Assembly (NCBI GenBank): GCA_015143295.1
Contig: CM026570.1
Location: 9,324,047-9,388,046 of the forward strand
DNA: 64,000 bases
Direction of reading: 5' to 3'
Source of the DNA: Tetracentron sinense
Taxonomy: Eukaryota; Streptophyta; Magnoliopsida; Trochodendrales; Trochodendraceae
In this document: piece by piece, positions 46,801-60,006 of the stretch
Layout: each line of letters starts with the position of its first letter
Numbering within the stretch: the first letter of the stretch is position 1
Made by a program: the position numbers and the translations under genes
The notes under the pieces: model-generated
Databases searched by the model: none
What the model was told of the DNA's origin: nothing
What the model saw: only the letters and a program-made list of their open reading frames with translations

Positions 46801-48922
46801 TGTGAATGTAGAGACTTGAATTTAATTTTATGCCATTATCTTGATTAATAAGGGTAAAATTGTCAATGATGTGTTTTAATGTTTGTTTGATGCTAATTGA
46901 ATGGTATGAGGTGTTTAAAATGCTCAAACGGACACACGGAAAAATAGAATCCTCGATCGATCGAATAATGTCAGAAAATCATCAGGCACAATGTGATTGT
47001 TCCGATCAATCGTAGAACAACCTTTGATCGATCGGACTGAACTTGGAAAATTGGTGGGCCACTATTTTGGTTACGATCGATCACACTATATGTTGCGATT
47101 GACCACACCAAATAGATAGCTCTGGTCGATCGCTGTAAAGTCCCGATCGATCGAAGTGCGTGCACAAGATTTTTAAAGAACTTACGGAAATTAGTGTTTT
47201 GAGCCCCTCCACTATAAATAGTCACTTTAATACGAGGGTTTTGGAGTTCTAAAGGTATTAAACCTAATTTGGGAGAAAAAGAGGGGAAAACCTAGGGTTT
47301 CATGAGAGATTTTACTTGGAGAAGGAGGATCTTGCTTTAAGAAGAGAGATTTGGCTTAGAAATCACCCTTAAAGCCACTTGCAAGCGATTTAGATCGAAG
47401 AGAACGATCGTAAAGGTTGATATACTATCTAAACTAACTCTATTATGATTTTACGTGTTCTAATAAGATAGAAATAAAGATTAGTATATGTTTTACATTT
47501 TTATGAATGACTTATGGGTATTGAAGCATGAAATATGGATTTTACATATGGTTAGCAATTTTATTAAATATGGCCCGACTATTATGGTGATAGTAATAGT
47601 TGTCTAATGCGATGGATGTGTGAAATGGAGGGAAAATGATGGATATGATAAATGGTTATGGCTTGTGAATGAATTTGTATGGAGAATGAGTTATTATTAT
47701 GGAGGAATAGTGGTATACGGAGGAATGGTGGAATGATGAAATTGAATAGTAATGTTAGAAGCTTGTACTTATGTCATGGAAATTGTAAAATCATGATATT
47801 GTAATATTGATGATTGTCGTGTTAAATTATGTCATAAATATTTTGTATAGTGATCGATATTCGGGCAAGCCAAAGCTTAGAGGATGTCCTCCAGGTTGGA
47901 AATTCTCTAACCATCGTGGTATGGATCATGGTGGAGTTTCCTGGTAGATCATGATCGGAATCTAAAAGATGACTTACTCAAATATCAACCACGACACTTA
48001 AATACATGTTCACATGCATGGTAAAAGTAAAGTCCACAAGTTCATGAGTCTCATAAGAACATGCATTGAACATGGACATGTCATCTTATTACAAGCGTAC
48101 CACCTATTATGCGTTGTAGCGATGTATTGCTTACCGAGAATATGCTACTTATCATACATTGACGAGACATGCAACCTCTCATGAAGATATCACTTATCAT
48201 GCGTTGTCGTGATATGTTACGTAACATGGATACACTATTATCATGTGTTGTTGGGACATGTTACTCATCATGAACAAAGGTCTTATTATGAACACGTAAT
48301 TGTCATGCACATGCTTCTCACATCTACAAGTCCAAGAGTTACACAAGTACAGGAGTCAAGATGATGATATGCTATCCTCACATGTTTTTCGCACTCTAAT
48401 TATCTAAATATGTCATGAATTATGATATCGACAATGTACAAGTGATATTATGTTGTTAGTTGGACTTTATATACATTGAGTGCTCTTTGTACTCAGCCAG
48501 ATTGTTGTCGTCGCTAGAACTAGAGCCAAAGTGAGCTGCAGAGTCATAGGTAGAGGAGTAGTACCAGGAAGATGGAGAAAAAGGTAAGCTTCCCGATGAG
48601 GGAGCTAGGGACCTTGATATAGGTTCCCTTATTACTAGACATTGTCATTGTTTAAAAGGGTTATAATAGAATTGATATTTTTTTTTGGATGTTGCTTAGG
48701 TTGTTTTGTATGAGAACCATGATTGAAGGTCTAAATTGTGAGTTGAGGTTTGGATTGGTCTTATGTTATACAGGATGGTTTGTTTATATTGAAAATTTTA
48801 TTATTGTCATCTTGGAAGACTCTTGTTTTGTATTACCTTATAGGTTATGAAATTAAGTAGGTTTAAGCAGTGTCACGACTCAAGGTCCCATTATGACCAA
48901 GGTGGGATTTTGGGGCGCGACA
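46801..48922 (+). mobile_element. Putative solo LTR of a Ty3/gypsy-type retrotransposon
   Basis: Starts near TGTGAATGTA and ends GGGGCGCGACA at 48922. It has a TATAAATA box near 47212-47219 and then a leader-like stretch with AAAACCTAGGGTTTCATGAG. CGATCGATCG motifs cluster at 46950-47160. Degenerate repeats of a CATGCGTTGT-type unit occur at about 48080-48280. The right duplication copy lacks the whole stretch, so it is an insertion. I could not find a convincing 5-bp target duplication, so the left boundary and the class are tentative. Confidence 0.55.
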
Positions 48923-49149
48923 GTGAACGTGTTAGAGGAATTTACCCTTACACTCTTATTTGATTTCTAGATCCATGAATCAACCTGGCAGTGTAATAGG
49001 TGGAAACATGAAAAAAGCAACCCTCCAAATATAAAAGCTTTGAATTGCTTGATTAACTTCCCTGTGGCTTTGGAATTAGCTATTAATATGAGTAAGTGAG
49101 AGAGTGTGAGGAGTTTTTCTCACGTACTTGGAGCTCTGCACTAATCTCA

Positions 49150-49613
49150 GGGTTGCCAATGGATTAGATTATGATTTGGATTCAATCCGATTAGTCGGAT
49201 TTTGGACCTTATTAGTGACGGATACGGATCGCGAAGGAGGAATCCGATTATAATCGGATCAGATCTGGATATAGGGTGATCTGATCTGATTATAATATTT
49301 ATTTTTATTATTAATTTAGATATATTACCTAGATTTTTCCATGCTTAAGGTATTAATTTAAAAAAATTGACATTAATTGGAGTTAAATAAGGTCATATTA
49401 GATTTTTATATTATTGAAATAGTTTTTTTTTAAGTAACATTAATCGGACTAGGATCGGATTCGGATCTTTAAAAAGTAATCAGATTCGAACTCAGATTGG
49501 GCATTTCAAAATCTGACGGATATCTTATCAGATTCAAATAAATCAGATTTGTAATTGGATTGGATTCGGACATAGGTAGATCCAGTCCAAATCCATTCCG
49601 TTGACAGCCCTAC
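49150..49613. mobile_element. Diverged hAT-like or fold-back element
   Basis: The left end CAGGGTTGCCAATGGATT and the complement of the right end TAGGGCTGTCAACGGAATGG are similar. The interior repeats AATCGGAT/ATCCGATT motifs in both orientations. A second TAGGGCTGTCAATC start follows at about 49634. No target duplication was found. Confidence 0.5.
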
Positions 49614-50828
49614 TGATAGTGATAACTCATAACTAGGGCTGTCAATCTGACCCCTTAATAAGGGGGCCACTGAACCGGCCCTTAAAAGCTCACAAAATAG
49701 AGTGTTTTATTTTTTCTTTTAAGGCCTTATGGCCTCCGGGCCTAATTTTAAAAGGAATTCTTACTTGAGGGTCGGGCCCAATAAGAACGTAGCCTAGTTT
49801 GGCCCTCTACTTTATATGACATATCATATGTAATATTATATATAATAAATATAATAGCTTAAGATTTATAATAATTCAAGGATAACACTTATTTGTATGT
49901 ATGTGTAATATACTATCATTCTAGTGTACGCACGCCTTTTCTTTTAATTTTGTTTTGTTTTGTTTTTAAATCTAATATAGGCTATTGTGTGTATATGTAA
50001 TAGAAGTATTTCTAGAATCTTCTTTTAAGTTATAACATCTTTCACTTAATTTGTTAATTTAACCATACTAATATAAAAATCGAATGGCAACAATTGTGGT
50101 GTGATGGTAATTTCACACTAACAATTACCTAAACCCCATTATAACAGAAATGTGTATGAGGCTAGCAATCCTCATATTGCATGGTCGGTCTCAAGCCTAA
50201 ATAAAAGAAGAGAAGCTACATGTCAGATAGGCAGTCAATATAGAAAAAAGTTTTGAATAAGACCACTTGCACCCGCAAGCCTTAGGCTTTTACCCACTAT
50301 TTAGAAGATATGATCCTTGTGATATAAGCAATTTCATAACCCACAGGACCTCCTGAAGAAGATATGGTCTTATGATGGTGCAACGGGTAGTTCCTCAATG
50401 AGTTGGGGAGAGGATTTTAGTGGTTCTTTAGCTAGGTATTAGTGCTAGTTGGTATAGTTAAAAGTCTCATATCATAGAATCATTATGGTGAGTTACATCA
50501 TGATTAGTTAAAATCAATATAAAATATTTGATGATCTGCTTTGCCAAAAATCGACTTGGATCCGTCTATTTATCTAAAAAGGTTAGAAAAGGATGGCCAA
50601 AAAGTATAGAAAGAGACCATAAAAGGGGGTGGTTACAATGACTTTTTCTTAGATTTGATTTGTGACATAGGAGATCTATGTGCGACCCACTCTTGAATTA
50701 TGTAATCAACACTTTTGCGTGTCCAGACAATGAATTGGAACAACAATTTAGAAGATGATGGAAGTTGGAGTTCATTTTGATCATGGTGCTAGGAAATGGA
50801 ATCCTATATTTACCGTGGTTCGCAAGTA

Positions 50829-50972
50829 GACTTTCTATCAACAAACATTAGATATATACTTGAAGTACCAAAAGGAAAAGTAAAAAAAAGTTTGGGATAT
50901 CTTTCTATCAACAAACATTAGATATATACTTAAAGTACCAAAAGGAAAAGTAAAAAAAAAACTTTGGGATAT
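50829..50972. repeat. Tandem duplication of a ~71-bp unit
   Basis: CTTTCTATCAACAAACATTA starts at 50829 and again at 50900, and each unit runs to TTTGGGATAT. The copies differ at only a few positions. The right segmental copy has a single unit near 56403, so the event is specific to this copy. Confidence 0.93.
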
Positions 50973-51175
50973 CTTTACTCGTTGTTTCAGCCTGTTTAAA
51001 GCACCATTTCCAGGCCAGATACTGAGTGTAGTTTCATAATCTGATCATAATTCCGATTAGATGATTATTAAGAGGTTCTTACACCACTGTGATTGAATCG
51101 AATTATGGAACTGTTACTTCACATTGTCCACTCTAAAAAATTTACCCCCAAAACATTTAAGGTCCATTTGAAAAC

Positions 51176-52479
51176 TCTTATAGAATATAATAAGTGCTAA
51201 AGAATAAATTCTTATAATTTTTTAGAGTTTAATCATTTAATAAATATACAGAAAATTTCCTCTAATTTTATATGTCTCTATGGTATGTCCGAAATTTCTT
51301 TGAAAAATTAAGAACATAAAATTCTTCATTTTAAGAAATTTTTATGTATATATGCCGAAAGATCCTTTGAGTGTATTTGGTTTGGAGGGAGGGTAAGTGG
51401 GTGAGAGAGAGGAAAGTAAAGGAAAATAAAGAAAGTAAAAGAAAAAGATTTTTTTTTTTGTATGTTTGGCTTGAGAGAAAAGTGCTATAGGAAAGACTCA
51501 TGTTTCTTTTTTTTTCAAAATTCTATTAATTTGTAAAATAGAGATAAAATATTAATATACTATTTTTAAAATAAAATTTATATATTTTTAAATATTAATT
51601 TATATTTTTTAAAAGTAAATGGATAATTCAGATATCATCCGAATTCAAATATTTTAATCAGAATCGGATATGGATATCATATTTCACTCACCGTAGATAT
51701 TTATTCGGATTCAGATAGTATAGTTAGATATATAATTAGATACGAATTCAGATATACCACTATTCCATTCGAATCGACCATGTCACTAGGGCCTGTCTGC
51801 CCAGTCAAGAGATGCCTGACATATCTGATTTTTTCTTTTTTGAAATGACACGGATAGGGTTGAGAGATGCCTCATATAATTGATTTTCTTTTTGTGAAAT
51901 GACATGAATGCATTGACTCGCACATCGAATTATTGAGCAATATCCAAGTATTAGGGAATGCCCAGTTATTAGGGAATGCCCAGTGCTGATCAACACACGG
52001 TCGTTTATGACGATATATAATTTTGGATTTTGTTAGCTCCAGTCGTAAATCTTCCCCAGACGCAAAATTTTTTCTGTGATTTTAATGGGTTAAAATATCA
52101 AACTTTGCAACTATGGAAACTTTTGATGTAAATGCGACTGGAGCTCCTCTATAATTTTTGAGTCGTTTGAGAAGATAATTTCCCTTATGTCAGCAAATAT
52201 CATGATTTCGTATATATAATACTTTACCCTACCGTACGTGCGTGTTACATAATTTCTCGTTTTCAGGTGTGTCGTGTGTGTGTGAGTGCGTGGTGTGTGT
52301 GTGTTTCCTTTGTATTTTGCCTTCAGCTATCGCCTTGTGGTTTAGTTGAGTTAACCAAAAAAGAGGTGTGTCGTGGGTGAAGTTTACTGAGCGCTGTGTG
52401 GTTACCTTAATGTGCGTTCCTTTCACCTTGTCACCAATAAAATAAAATACCGTACCAAACGACTCCAAACCTCCTTCCT
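51176..52479. other. AT-rich spacer between the duplicated blocks
   Basis: No gene recognised. The part at about 51785-51970 shares GAGATGCCTGACATATCTGAT-like sequence with about 57180-57215, so the duplication may extend to there. GTGTGTG runs lie at about 52270-52305. Confidence 0.45.
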
Positions 52480-52849
52480 TTTGGATTATCCCTAACCTTG
52501 ATAGTCAGAATCCCTTGCTTACAATTTTGATGGGACCAATGGCCCATATAGATACGTTCAACTGTGTTCCTATAACTCATGGGTAGGAGTGTCAACGGAT
52601 ACAAATATTACATGTATCCGAATTCGTATAATTTTTTGAATACATATTTGGTAGAGCAAATTTGAATAATAATTTTACTATCCATTTATAATCGGTTTCG
52701 AATTATAATAGTAATAGATATCTAACCGATTATATATATACTACTTGAGTGTGCACGTGCAAGGCACGCGCATATATAATACTTAAATCAAGTGAATACG
52801 ATATTTTGAGAAATAAAATTTTGTAAGAAATTGTATTTTAGAAAATAAA

Positions 52850-53225
52850 TTAACATGGATATTTTGACAAAAATAAATCTAATAATGATATTATGGGAAA
52901 TGATTGTCCTCTTTTTTTAATATAGATGTAGAAGATATATAGATCATAGGGGTATTTTGGGAACAAATCAATAGAGATATTACAGGAAATAAAAAATTGT
53001 AGAAAATGTATTATAGACAAATAAATTAATTGAGACATTTTGGATAAAACAAATCTAATAAGGGTCTTATGGGAATATTTGTAAGAAATGGTATTATGGG
53101 CAAATAAATTAATAGGGACATTTTGGATAAAACAAATCTAATAAGGGTATTATGGGAAAACTTGTAAAAAAATGGTGTTATTGGAAAAAAAATTATAGGG
53201 AAGGTATTATGGAAAAAAACTTTGT
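52850..53225. repeat. Minisatellite with ~83-bp units
   Basis: GACATTTTGGATAAAACAAA followed by TCTAATAAGGGT and TTATGGGAA recurs at about 53033 and 53117, with weaker copies at about 52857 and 52960. It lies in the insert that splits the right duplication copy. Confidence 0.75.
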
Positions 53226-53269
53226 TGAACAACTATTTTGTCTTTATGTGATAGTCCACTTTTATAATA

Positions 53270-53273
<4 letters not shown>

Positions 53274-53309
<36 letters not shown>
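53274..53309. repeat. (AT)n microsatellite
   Basis: Pure TA run of about 36 bp. Confidence 0.95.
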
Positions 53310-53310
<1 letters not shown>

Positions 53311-53904
53311 CATAATTTCATTAAAATATACTTTTGACATAAGAAAATGCTTAGCTTATCGGAGGTTGCTTTTATGTAATGAAATCAATGTTACCTAGGC
53401 ACTTCAGTTTTCTCAAATTTTGTCATGTCGACACTTTAACACAACACAACACTCTGTAACATGACAAGACACTCCATGATATTTGCTTATATCGTGGCAT
53501 GGGCAACGTCAGCTTTATGGCTAGGCACGTAACGCTTCAAGTATATCGTGCTATCTAAAAAATTCAATATATACATTTTAGATTCTTAGGAACTTTTGGT
53601 TAAGTTTTGTAGTATTTTCGGCAACATAGAGGAAACTTACTAGGAGAGACCAACGACGATCAATACATATGTCTCTCTTATTTCCTCCTCTATTTTTTTA
53701 GAACTTTCATATATACTTTTTTTTAAAAAAAAAATTGGGGAGAAGTTATCTCCCTCTCTCTATTTTTATTTCCATTATATATATATATTATTTTCAAAAA
53801 TCTATACGTTTGTGTTGCCGTATTGGAATTTTCAGAGCTTGCCGTATCGAACACCTTTAGACATCTGCACACTTGGCACCCGTGCCTAGGTAACACTAAA
53901 TGAA

Positions 53905-54110
53905 ATCCTCATTGGTCCGCCTTATTTTTTAACACTCACCAACTATGGTTAAGATTCACTCACCACTTGGGTTAAGCAATTCAACTTTGATTTTTAAAAA
54001 ATAAAAATCTTAACTTTAATTTAATTAAACTTAACCAAGGTTAAATAAGGTTTAAAAGGGACACAAGGACACGGCAGTAAATTAAGTAGCAGACCCCACG
54101 GGTCCGCTAA
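53905..54110. mobile_element. Small MITE-like repeat (CATTGGTCC family), copy 2
   Basis: CATTGGTCCGCCTTATTTTT, AACACTCACCAACTATGGTT, an A-rich core, then AACCAAGGTTAAATAAGG and GGGACACAAGG. It matches the element at 35583-35765. Confidence 0.55.
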
Positions 54111-55010
54111 TCACTGCTCTTTTACATAATCCTAGCTAAGACAAATTTATTATTATTATTATTTTTGGTTAAGAAATTGTTAATTGTAGTAGAAATGAGG
54201 ATTAAATAGTAATTTGTTATTTTTAATAATTTTTTAAAAATTTGTATGCTTTTTTCTTCTTTTAAATTTTTATTAATAAGAAAATGTGGAAATCATTCGG
54301 ATTCGAATATTTTAGTTGAAATTGAATACAAATATTGTATTTTACTATCCGTAGAATATTTAATCAAATTCGGATAATCAAATGTATTCAGGTAAATACA
54401 GCTAAGATTTGCTTCAATTTTGGTCAGTTTACAGCAGCTCAAGCATAGTGTGTATCTTAATCTTGCACTTGGCGCAATTTCGAGTGACCCAGCAGCTCCA
54501 AGCCGATTAATATCCAAAAAAAAAAAAAAAAAAAAGGAAATGTAAATGCATGTGTAATGTGATGTTTACGGATACTCCTTTTTTTTTACCCCCTTTTGTA
54601 CCTTTTCTTTTGACTTGAGGTTGTCTTTTGTCTTAGAATAATTAAGATTGAGTAATTAATAATCAAAGAAGGATGCTCTAAGATTTTCCATATTCGAATT
54701 TTGTGGTTGTGTTAGAGACTATTTTTCTCATCCTCTTTTGCTTTCATTCACAGCAATATAGTTTTGATAATGATGGCTTGAATTGGCATCAATGGAGTAG
54801 AATTAAGACATGTGCCGCTTTGCAATAGTTTCTTTCCTTTGTCTGAGTGGTTCCATTTGGCGAGGAGGTAAATTTGTTAAGGGGAGTGTTAATGGTAATT
54901 GCCATAAATACTTTTGATACAGTCACTCTCCCAACAATGTGCAAATATTTGTTTTCTTGACTGTTTTTACAATCAGTTAAATCAACAAAACATTTTGCAC
55001 AACACTTTAA

Positions 55011-55252
55011 GGGTGTGTTTGTTTGGCGAGAAAGTTTTTTTTAAAAAAGTGAATTTTTTTACACTTTTCTTGTGCTTGGTGAGCAAGAGACACACCTTTT
55101 TCTTTTCTTTTTTTACTTTTTCAATAGTGACAAACTTTCTCCCAAAAATCTCCTTTATTTTTAGATGGTTATTTTGAGAGAAATTTTTGTTTTTTTTCTT
55201 TCCTTTTTTTTTTTTTCTTTCACTCACCTTCTCACCAAACGAACACAACCCT
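55011..55252. mobile_element. PIF/Harbinger-like MITE in the right duplication copy
   Basis: The left end GGGTGTGTTTGTTTGGCGAG and the complement of the right end GGGTTGTGTTCGTTTGGTGA are inverted repeats. TAA flanks both sides (55008-55010 and 55253-55255). The left segmental copy lacks it near 46208, giving an empty site. Confidence 0.85.
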
Positions 55253-56850
55253 AAGTAAAAATGGGCAGAAAAAATGCATCCATGTGTGAAACTTGTGTGA
55301 GTGCATTGGAATATTTAAGGCAATTACCATGAATAAACAGGGAGGTTGTTCATGTAATATGAGGAAACATGAAAGACGTACGCAATCCTAGCTATATGTA
55401 TTAGTGGTAGTTGGTATAGTTAAATGTCTCATATATAAAGTCATTATGATGAGTGACAAATATTTGGTCTAGTACTATGCTGAAAATTGACTTCGATCAG
55501 TCGTATTCTTCTAAAAATGGTTGAAAAAGAATGCACCAAAAAGTAGAGAAAAGAGTCAATAAATGAGGTGGTTACAATGATCTTTTCTTGATTAATTTTT
55601 TGACATGCGAGATCCATTGAATTATGTAATTAATTATCTTTTGCAGGACGACGACTATGATATCTCAGTCAACAGTCTATCTTTGATATAAGATTCCCTA
55701 GCTAAATTGACAAGATAGTAATGTGACGGAGATTGAAACGTAAAATCGAAACTAGAGGCGATCATTCTCTCTCTTTGTAAGAATCAACCTTGAATCCACC
55801 AAGAAAGTCTCTAAACAATAGCATAAATACTTCTCTAAGTAATTATGTATTGATAAAAATACTGATAGATCTATCTAAGCAATAGTTTAAATACCTCCAA
55901 AATCATAATTTACCCAAAATAATACAAATTATTTAAAATAGTATAAAAAACCTAATGATCTCAAAACACTTATTTTAATCATAAATTTCTAAGTTAAGGC
56001 ATTCTAAAATAAACTAGACTTTAAAATCCTAAAAGCATGAACGAATTAAAACTTATTATAAATAGCGAAATTTGACTTTAAACTATATTTTAACCCCCGA
56101 AACAACCTTGAAATATGCCCTAAAGACAATTAACTTGATATCGTTGATAACTTCGAAAAAAAATGGATAGTCATTTCGATAACCGTGCACAAAGCTACAT
56201 CCGTTTGAAGCCAGGGTGTCCGAAATCTACATTACGTGTGCCTCCGACTCGGTTTCTTCTAATCTAGGTGATCCAGAAAGTTATTGGCTCATATTATATA
56301 TCATATTGGAACAACAATTTGAAAGAGGTGATGAAAGTCAGAGTTCATTTTGATCATGGTGCTATGAAATGGAATCCTAAAAAGATCATGGTTCACAAGT
56401 ATACTTTCTATCAATTAACAGTGGATGAGGAATACTACTTGCCCTAGTTGCACAAGTTAAATTTTTTCTAAAGACGGATGATGGATGCAACACGCAGTAT
56501 TGAACAGGTTAAAAAAACAAAAAAATTGAAATAGAAATTTATGGCTTTTACCGGTTCTCAAGGTAACCAAGAGATGATCTTTGGAAGATCGTGACTGGGG
56601 CTAGCATTCTTGAATAGTAAATATCTTATACCGAAAATAAAAGCAAAAAATAAAATAAAATAATTCTTGGGATTTCTTTTCTTGTTGTTTCAACCTGTTT
56701 GAAGCACCCTTATACGGAGTGTAGCTTTAGTAATCTGATAATAATTCTGATTAGATGATAAATTAGAGGTTCTTACACCACTGTGATTGAATCAAATATC
56801 GAACTGTTACTCCCACATTGTCCTCTCTAAAAAATTACCCTCAAAACATT

Positions 56851-59495
56851 TGGATTAGGTATGATCTGGAATTAGTTATTAGCATTTCGGCCAAAACTTT
56901 ACATGATCTCAATAACTTAATTTTGGGGTACAGTGAGTATTGGGGTTTAACCAAGCTCAACACTACAATATAACCCAAGGTAGATTTCATGCATTTAACT
57001 GGAGTTGGTAGCCTTTATTATTATTTTTTTTGGTCACTTAGCCTTTATTATTTGATGTGTGGAACTGTGGATCTCCTATTTTGCACCTCCTCATGACTAT
57101 AAGCCATTCAATCGGACGTATGTTGTACCATAGGCTATGTCACTGACGTGCTCATCATACAAATACATCCTATCAGATGTCGAGAGATAACTAATACATC
57201 TGATTTTTTGTCACTGACGTGCTCATGATACAAAATACATCTTATCACATCATTTTTTTATTTTTTTATTTTGAAGGAGTGCAAGCGTCTGTCACAATTA
57301 CTCCAAATTTTCCCAAAGAAGCAAGATGGGCCTAATACGCATAGATATTTCATTATTTTAATAGCTTAAAAAGTAAAAGTTCGAGCGTGTTTGACATTTG
57401 TAATGCCCCAATTGTGTCTTTGGAAAATTTGCGCCTCGGACTAGCAAAATCCTTTTTTTTAATCGGCCCAAAAGCATGTCAGTCATGTAAGCTCAAACGC
57501 ATACACAACCCTGCCTATATGTGAAGCACATACCTTTCAGCTAAAGTTGTATTTATTAAAATCTAAGTAGCGGGTCAAATCACATAAGTGTGATATTTGA
57601 GATATCCACCTATTTGCTAACCTAAAACAGATACTAACCAGGGTTTTAGCCTAACCATATAAATTTATATATATATGAATTTAAAGTGCTAAAGACCCTT
57701 TTAATTGATTTCAAGTGCTAAAGGACCTTTTAATTGAGGGTTGTGTGTAGTGTGCATATGTGTTGTTTTTGTCATTAAAAAAAAAAAGCAAAATCCTACA
57801 TATGCAGTGTGTGAGTGTTGTGTTGGGTGGCCCATTAGTCCCATAACGACTAATGATGGTAGGATTCCTTCTCAATACTCTCACCTCACGTCTGTTTTTT
57901 GAGGTGTGTTTGGTTTAAAGGCTTAAGTGGAGATTGATGGTTGTATCATGTATGTACTATGCGTGTGTTGCTCTTATCCTCAAATAAATAAATAAGTGTT
58001 TTTTTTTTTTTGGGTATATCAAATAAATAAGTAAGTGTTATATATATCTCTCACGCACCAAATTACTATTTCTTACTATAATAATACTGTATTTGGTCAA
58101 GAAAATTGGAAGAAATTAAGAAAAGAAAAGGAACGAAAAGTGGAGTAGAAGAACAACGTGAAATGGTCTGCCCAAATTGATAGAGTTTTTAACTTTTAAC
58201 CACATTCGCTAACGTGCCGCTGTCTTCCTCCATTTGAACTCTAATTGCCATAGCTCGAGAGGTCTCTTAGGTCCACGAGTGGCCATTCGGCATTGGCCAA
58301 TCGACATCTGACGTGGCACTGACCGGTCCTCATCTTATCATGGCACGTAGAAGGATGCCAAATGATATTAAGCTTTGTTAGGAAAAATAATGGAACCAAA
58401 CAGAAAAGAATAAATCAAAAACACACACACAAGAGAACGCAAGAGACACACGTGGTTCGGCAACAACCTGTCTACGTCTAGGGTCAAGATCCGATCACTT
58501 CTTTAACCTTGAGAAATCAGTACAAAAGCATTCAATTCACATTTTCTATGAAAACCCAAAGAAGAATCTCTATCTATCGTCCCTTAAACATTTCCCAAGT
58601 CCTAGTATGCTTTACTCCTTTCTATTATCTCTCACTCCTAATGCTATTGCATTCCCATTCAAAATCCTAAACCCATAATCCCCTATTTATAAGCCTAAAC
58701 TCGAAGTCTTAGACAATTAGAAAGTCCCCATTTGAATTAAGGGTTTCCAAAAACATAAAATAGCTAAAAACTAATTTTTCCCGAAATCTCCGCTTTGGTT
58801 GATCGATCGGTGCACCCTGACCGATCGATCGGCACTCCAAAATGTTTCCACCGTCACTCCACCGATCAACCGATTGATCGACCCTTTTGGTTTTCTCCAA
58901 TTCTTGCCATATTTCAACAATTGTCACCTTTCAATGCAATATCGTTGCTAACCATACTGCCATTATAGACCACTCTGGCGTAAGGAAAAACATACTTCTT
59001 TCATGATTATCTGTATTTCAGAATTCATGAATGACTCTTGAATTTTGTTCATGGATGGTTGTAATATAGATAGGTAATGGTTAATAACAGTTTTTTTTTT
59101 ACTTTGTATCAAAGTAGAAAGACAAGGCTTGTGTTCTTTTTTTTTTGCCCTCTTTTTCGTTCTCTTTTTTTTAATGGACTGTTCGTGAACAGTGATGTGA
59201 ACAGTATCCAAGTTTCTTACCCTAGGTCAGAAAAGTAGAAACCCCAGTTTTTTTTTATGTGAGAAGAAGAAGAGAGACGACTTATTGCGTGCTAGAGGAT
59301 ATAAAGATTAGAGTTTCTCTATATATCCATTTTAGATTATTATACTAACATTTGTAAGGTCATAAATACTTTTTTTTTTTTTTATAAACGTGGATATCTT
59401 GAGCCTTAAAGACTCATACTAGTCTCACATGCAGCACAGGGAATATCCCCACCCCATACAATTGATATTGAGGAGAGCCCAGGAATCAACCTCGA
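56851..59495. other. Gene-free stretch with a possible LTR fragment at 58380-58930
   Basis: No gene recognised. At about 58410-58480 the sequence ACACGTGGTTCGGCAACAAC and CTACGTCTAG resembles a phrase common in plant retrotransposon LTRs, and GATCGATCGG motifs follow at 58800-58830. The rest is AT-rich. Confidence 0.35.
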
Positions 59496-59589
59496 CAGGG
59501 GCGGAGCCAGGGGCACGTGCTCCCCCTAAACTTTTGATAAAAGATGGTATAGCATGGCTGCATAGGACATGGAGGTGGATAGAGATCCA

Positions 59590-59940
59590 ATCACAGCCAA
59601 TTCCAATTGAAGTTGGGGTGAATTCAATCAAACCCACAGACCAACATATGTCTCTTTTAACCCCTATTAACCGTGGTTAAAATTGAATAACGTTTGGGGT
59701 TCAATAATATAACTTTAGTTTTTTTTTAAAGTATATTAAAAATATTAACTCTAAGGGTTAAAAATCCTTAACTAGAGTTTAATATTTTTAAATATTTTTT
59801 TCTAAAAGCTAAGGTTATATTGTTGAACCCCAAGAGATAATAAATCTTAACCACAGTTAATAGGGATTAAAAGGGACACATGTTGACATGTGGGTGTGAT
59901 TGAACTCTCCCCGAGTTCAATCGTGATTGGTTGTGATTTG
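59590..59940. mobile_element. Fold-back MITE nested in the hAT-like element
   Basis: Left arm AATCACAGCCAATTCCAATT through CTATTAACCGTGGTTAA; the right arm is the complement, ending ATCGTGATTGGTTGTGATT. The right arm matches, reversed, part of each 659-bp tandem unit at 15125-17290, including TTGAACTCGGGGAGAGTTCA. Confidence 0.82.
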
Positions 59941-60006
59941 ATCTCAGGTTGGTGCCCCTCAGCTTTTAAATTTTAAAAAAAAAAGTTTACGAAGGATTAA
60001 AATCCT

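Larger units (their letters stand above)
45060..51175. repeat. Segmental duplication, left copy (with insertions)
   Basis: Ordered blocks of this region recur at 52480-56850: GAATCCCTTGCTTACAATTT; GGATGCTCTAAGATTTTCCA (45349 and 54673); CAGAGTTCATTTTGATCATG-type sequence (50771 and 56340); GAGGTTCTTACACCACTGTG (51072 and 56766). Order and orientation are the same. This copy is longer because it holds a SINE, a fold-back element, a putative LTR, hAT-like sequence and a 71-bp tandem duplication. I see no coding sequence. Confidence 0.88.
52480..56850. repeat. Segmental duplication, right copy (with insertions)
   Basis: Begins with GGATTATCCCTAACCTTGAT and GAATCCCTTGCTTAC, matching 45080-45120, then is interrupted at about 52530-54400. 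It resumes with sequence equal to 45140 onward and runs to CAAAACATTT at 56850, equal to 51165. A Harbinger-like MITE (55011-55252) and an unclassified insert (about 55650-56300) are unique to this copy. Confidence 0.88.

Noticed and set aside
54982..55248. Lys-rich 88-codon minus-strand frame
   Set aside because: Lies wholly inside the T-rich Harbinger-like MITE at 55011-55252; a compositional artefact.
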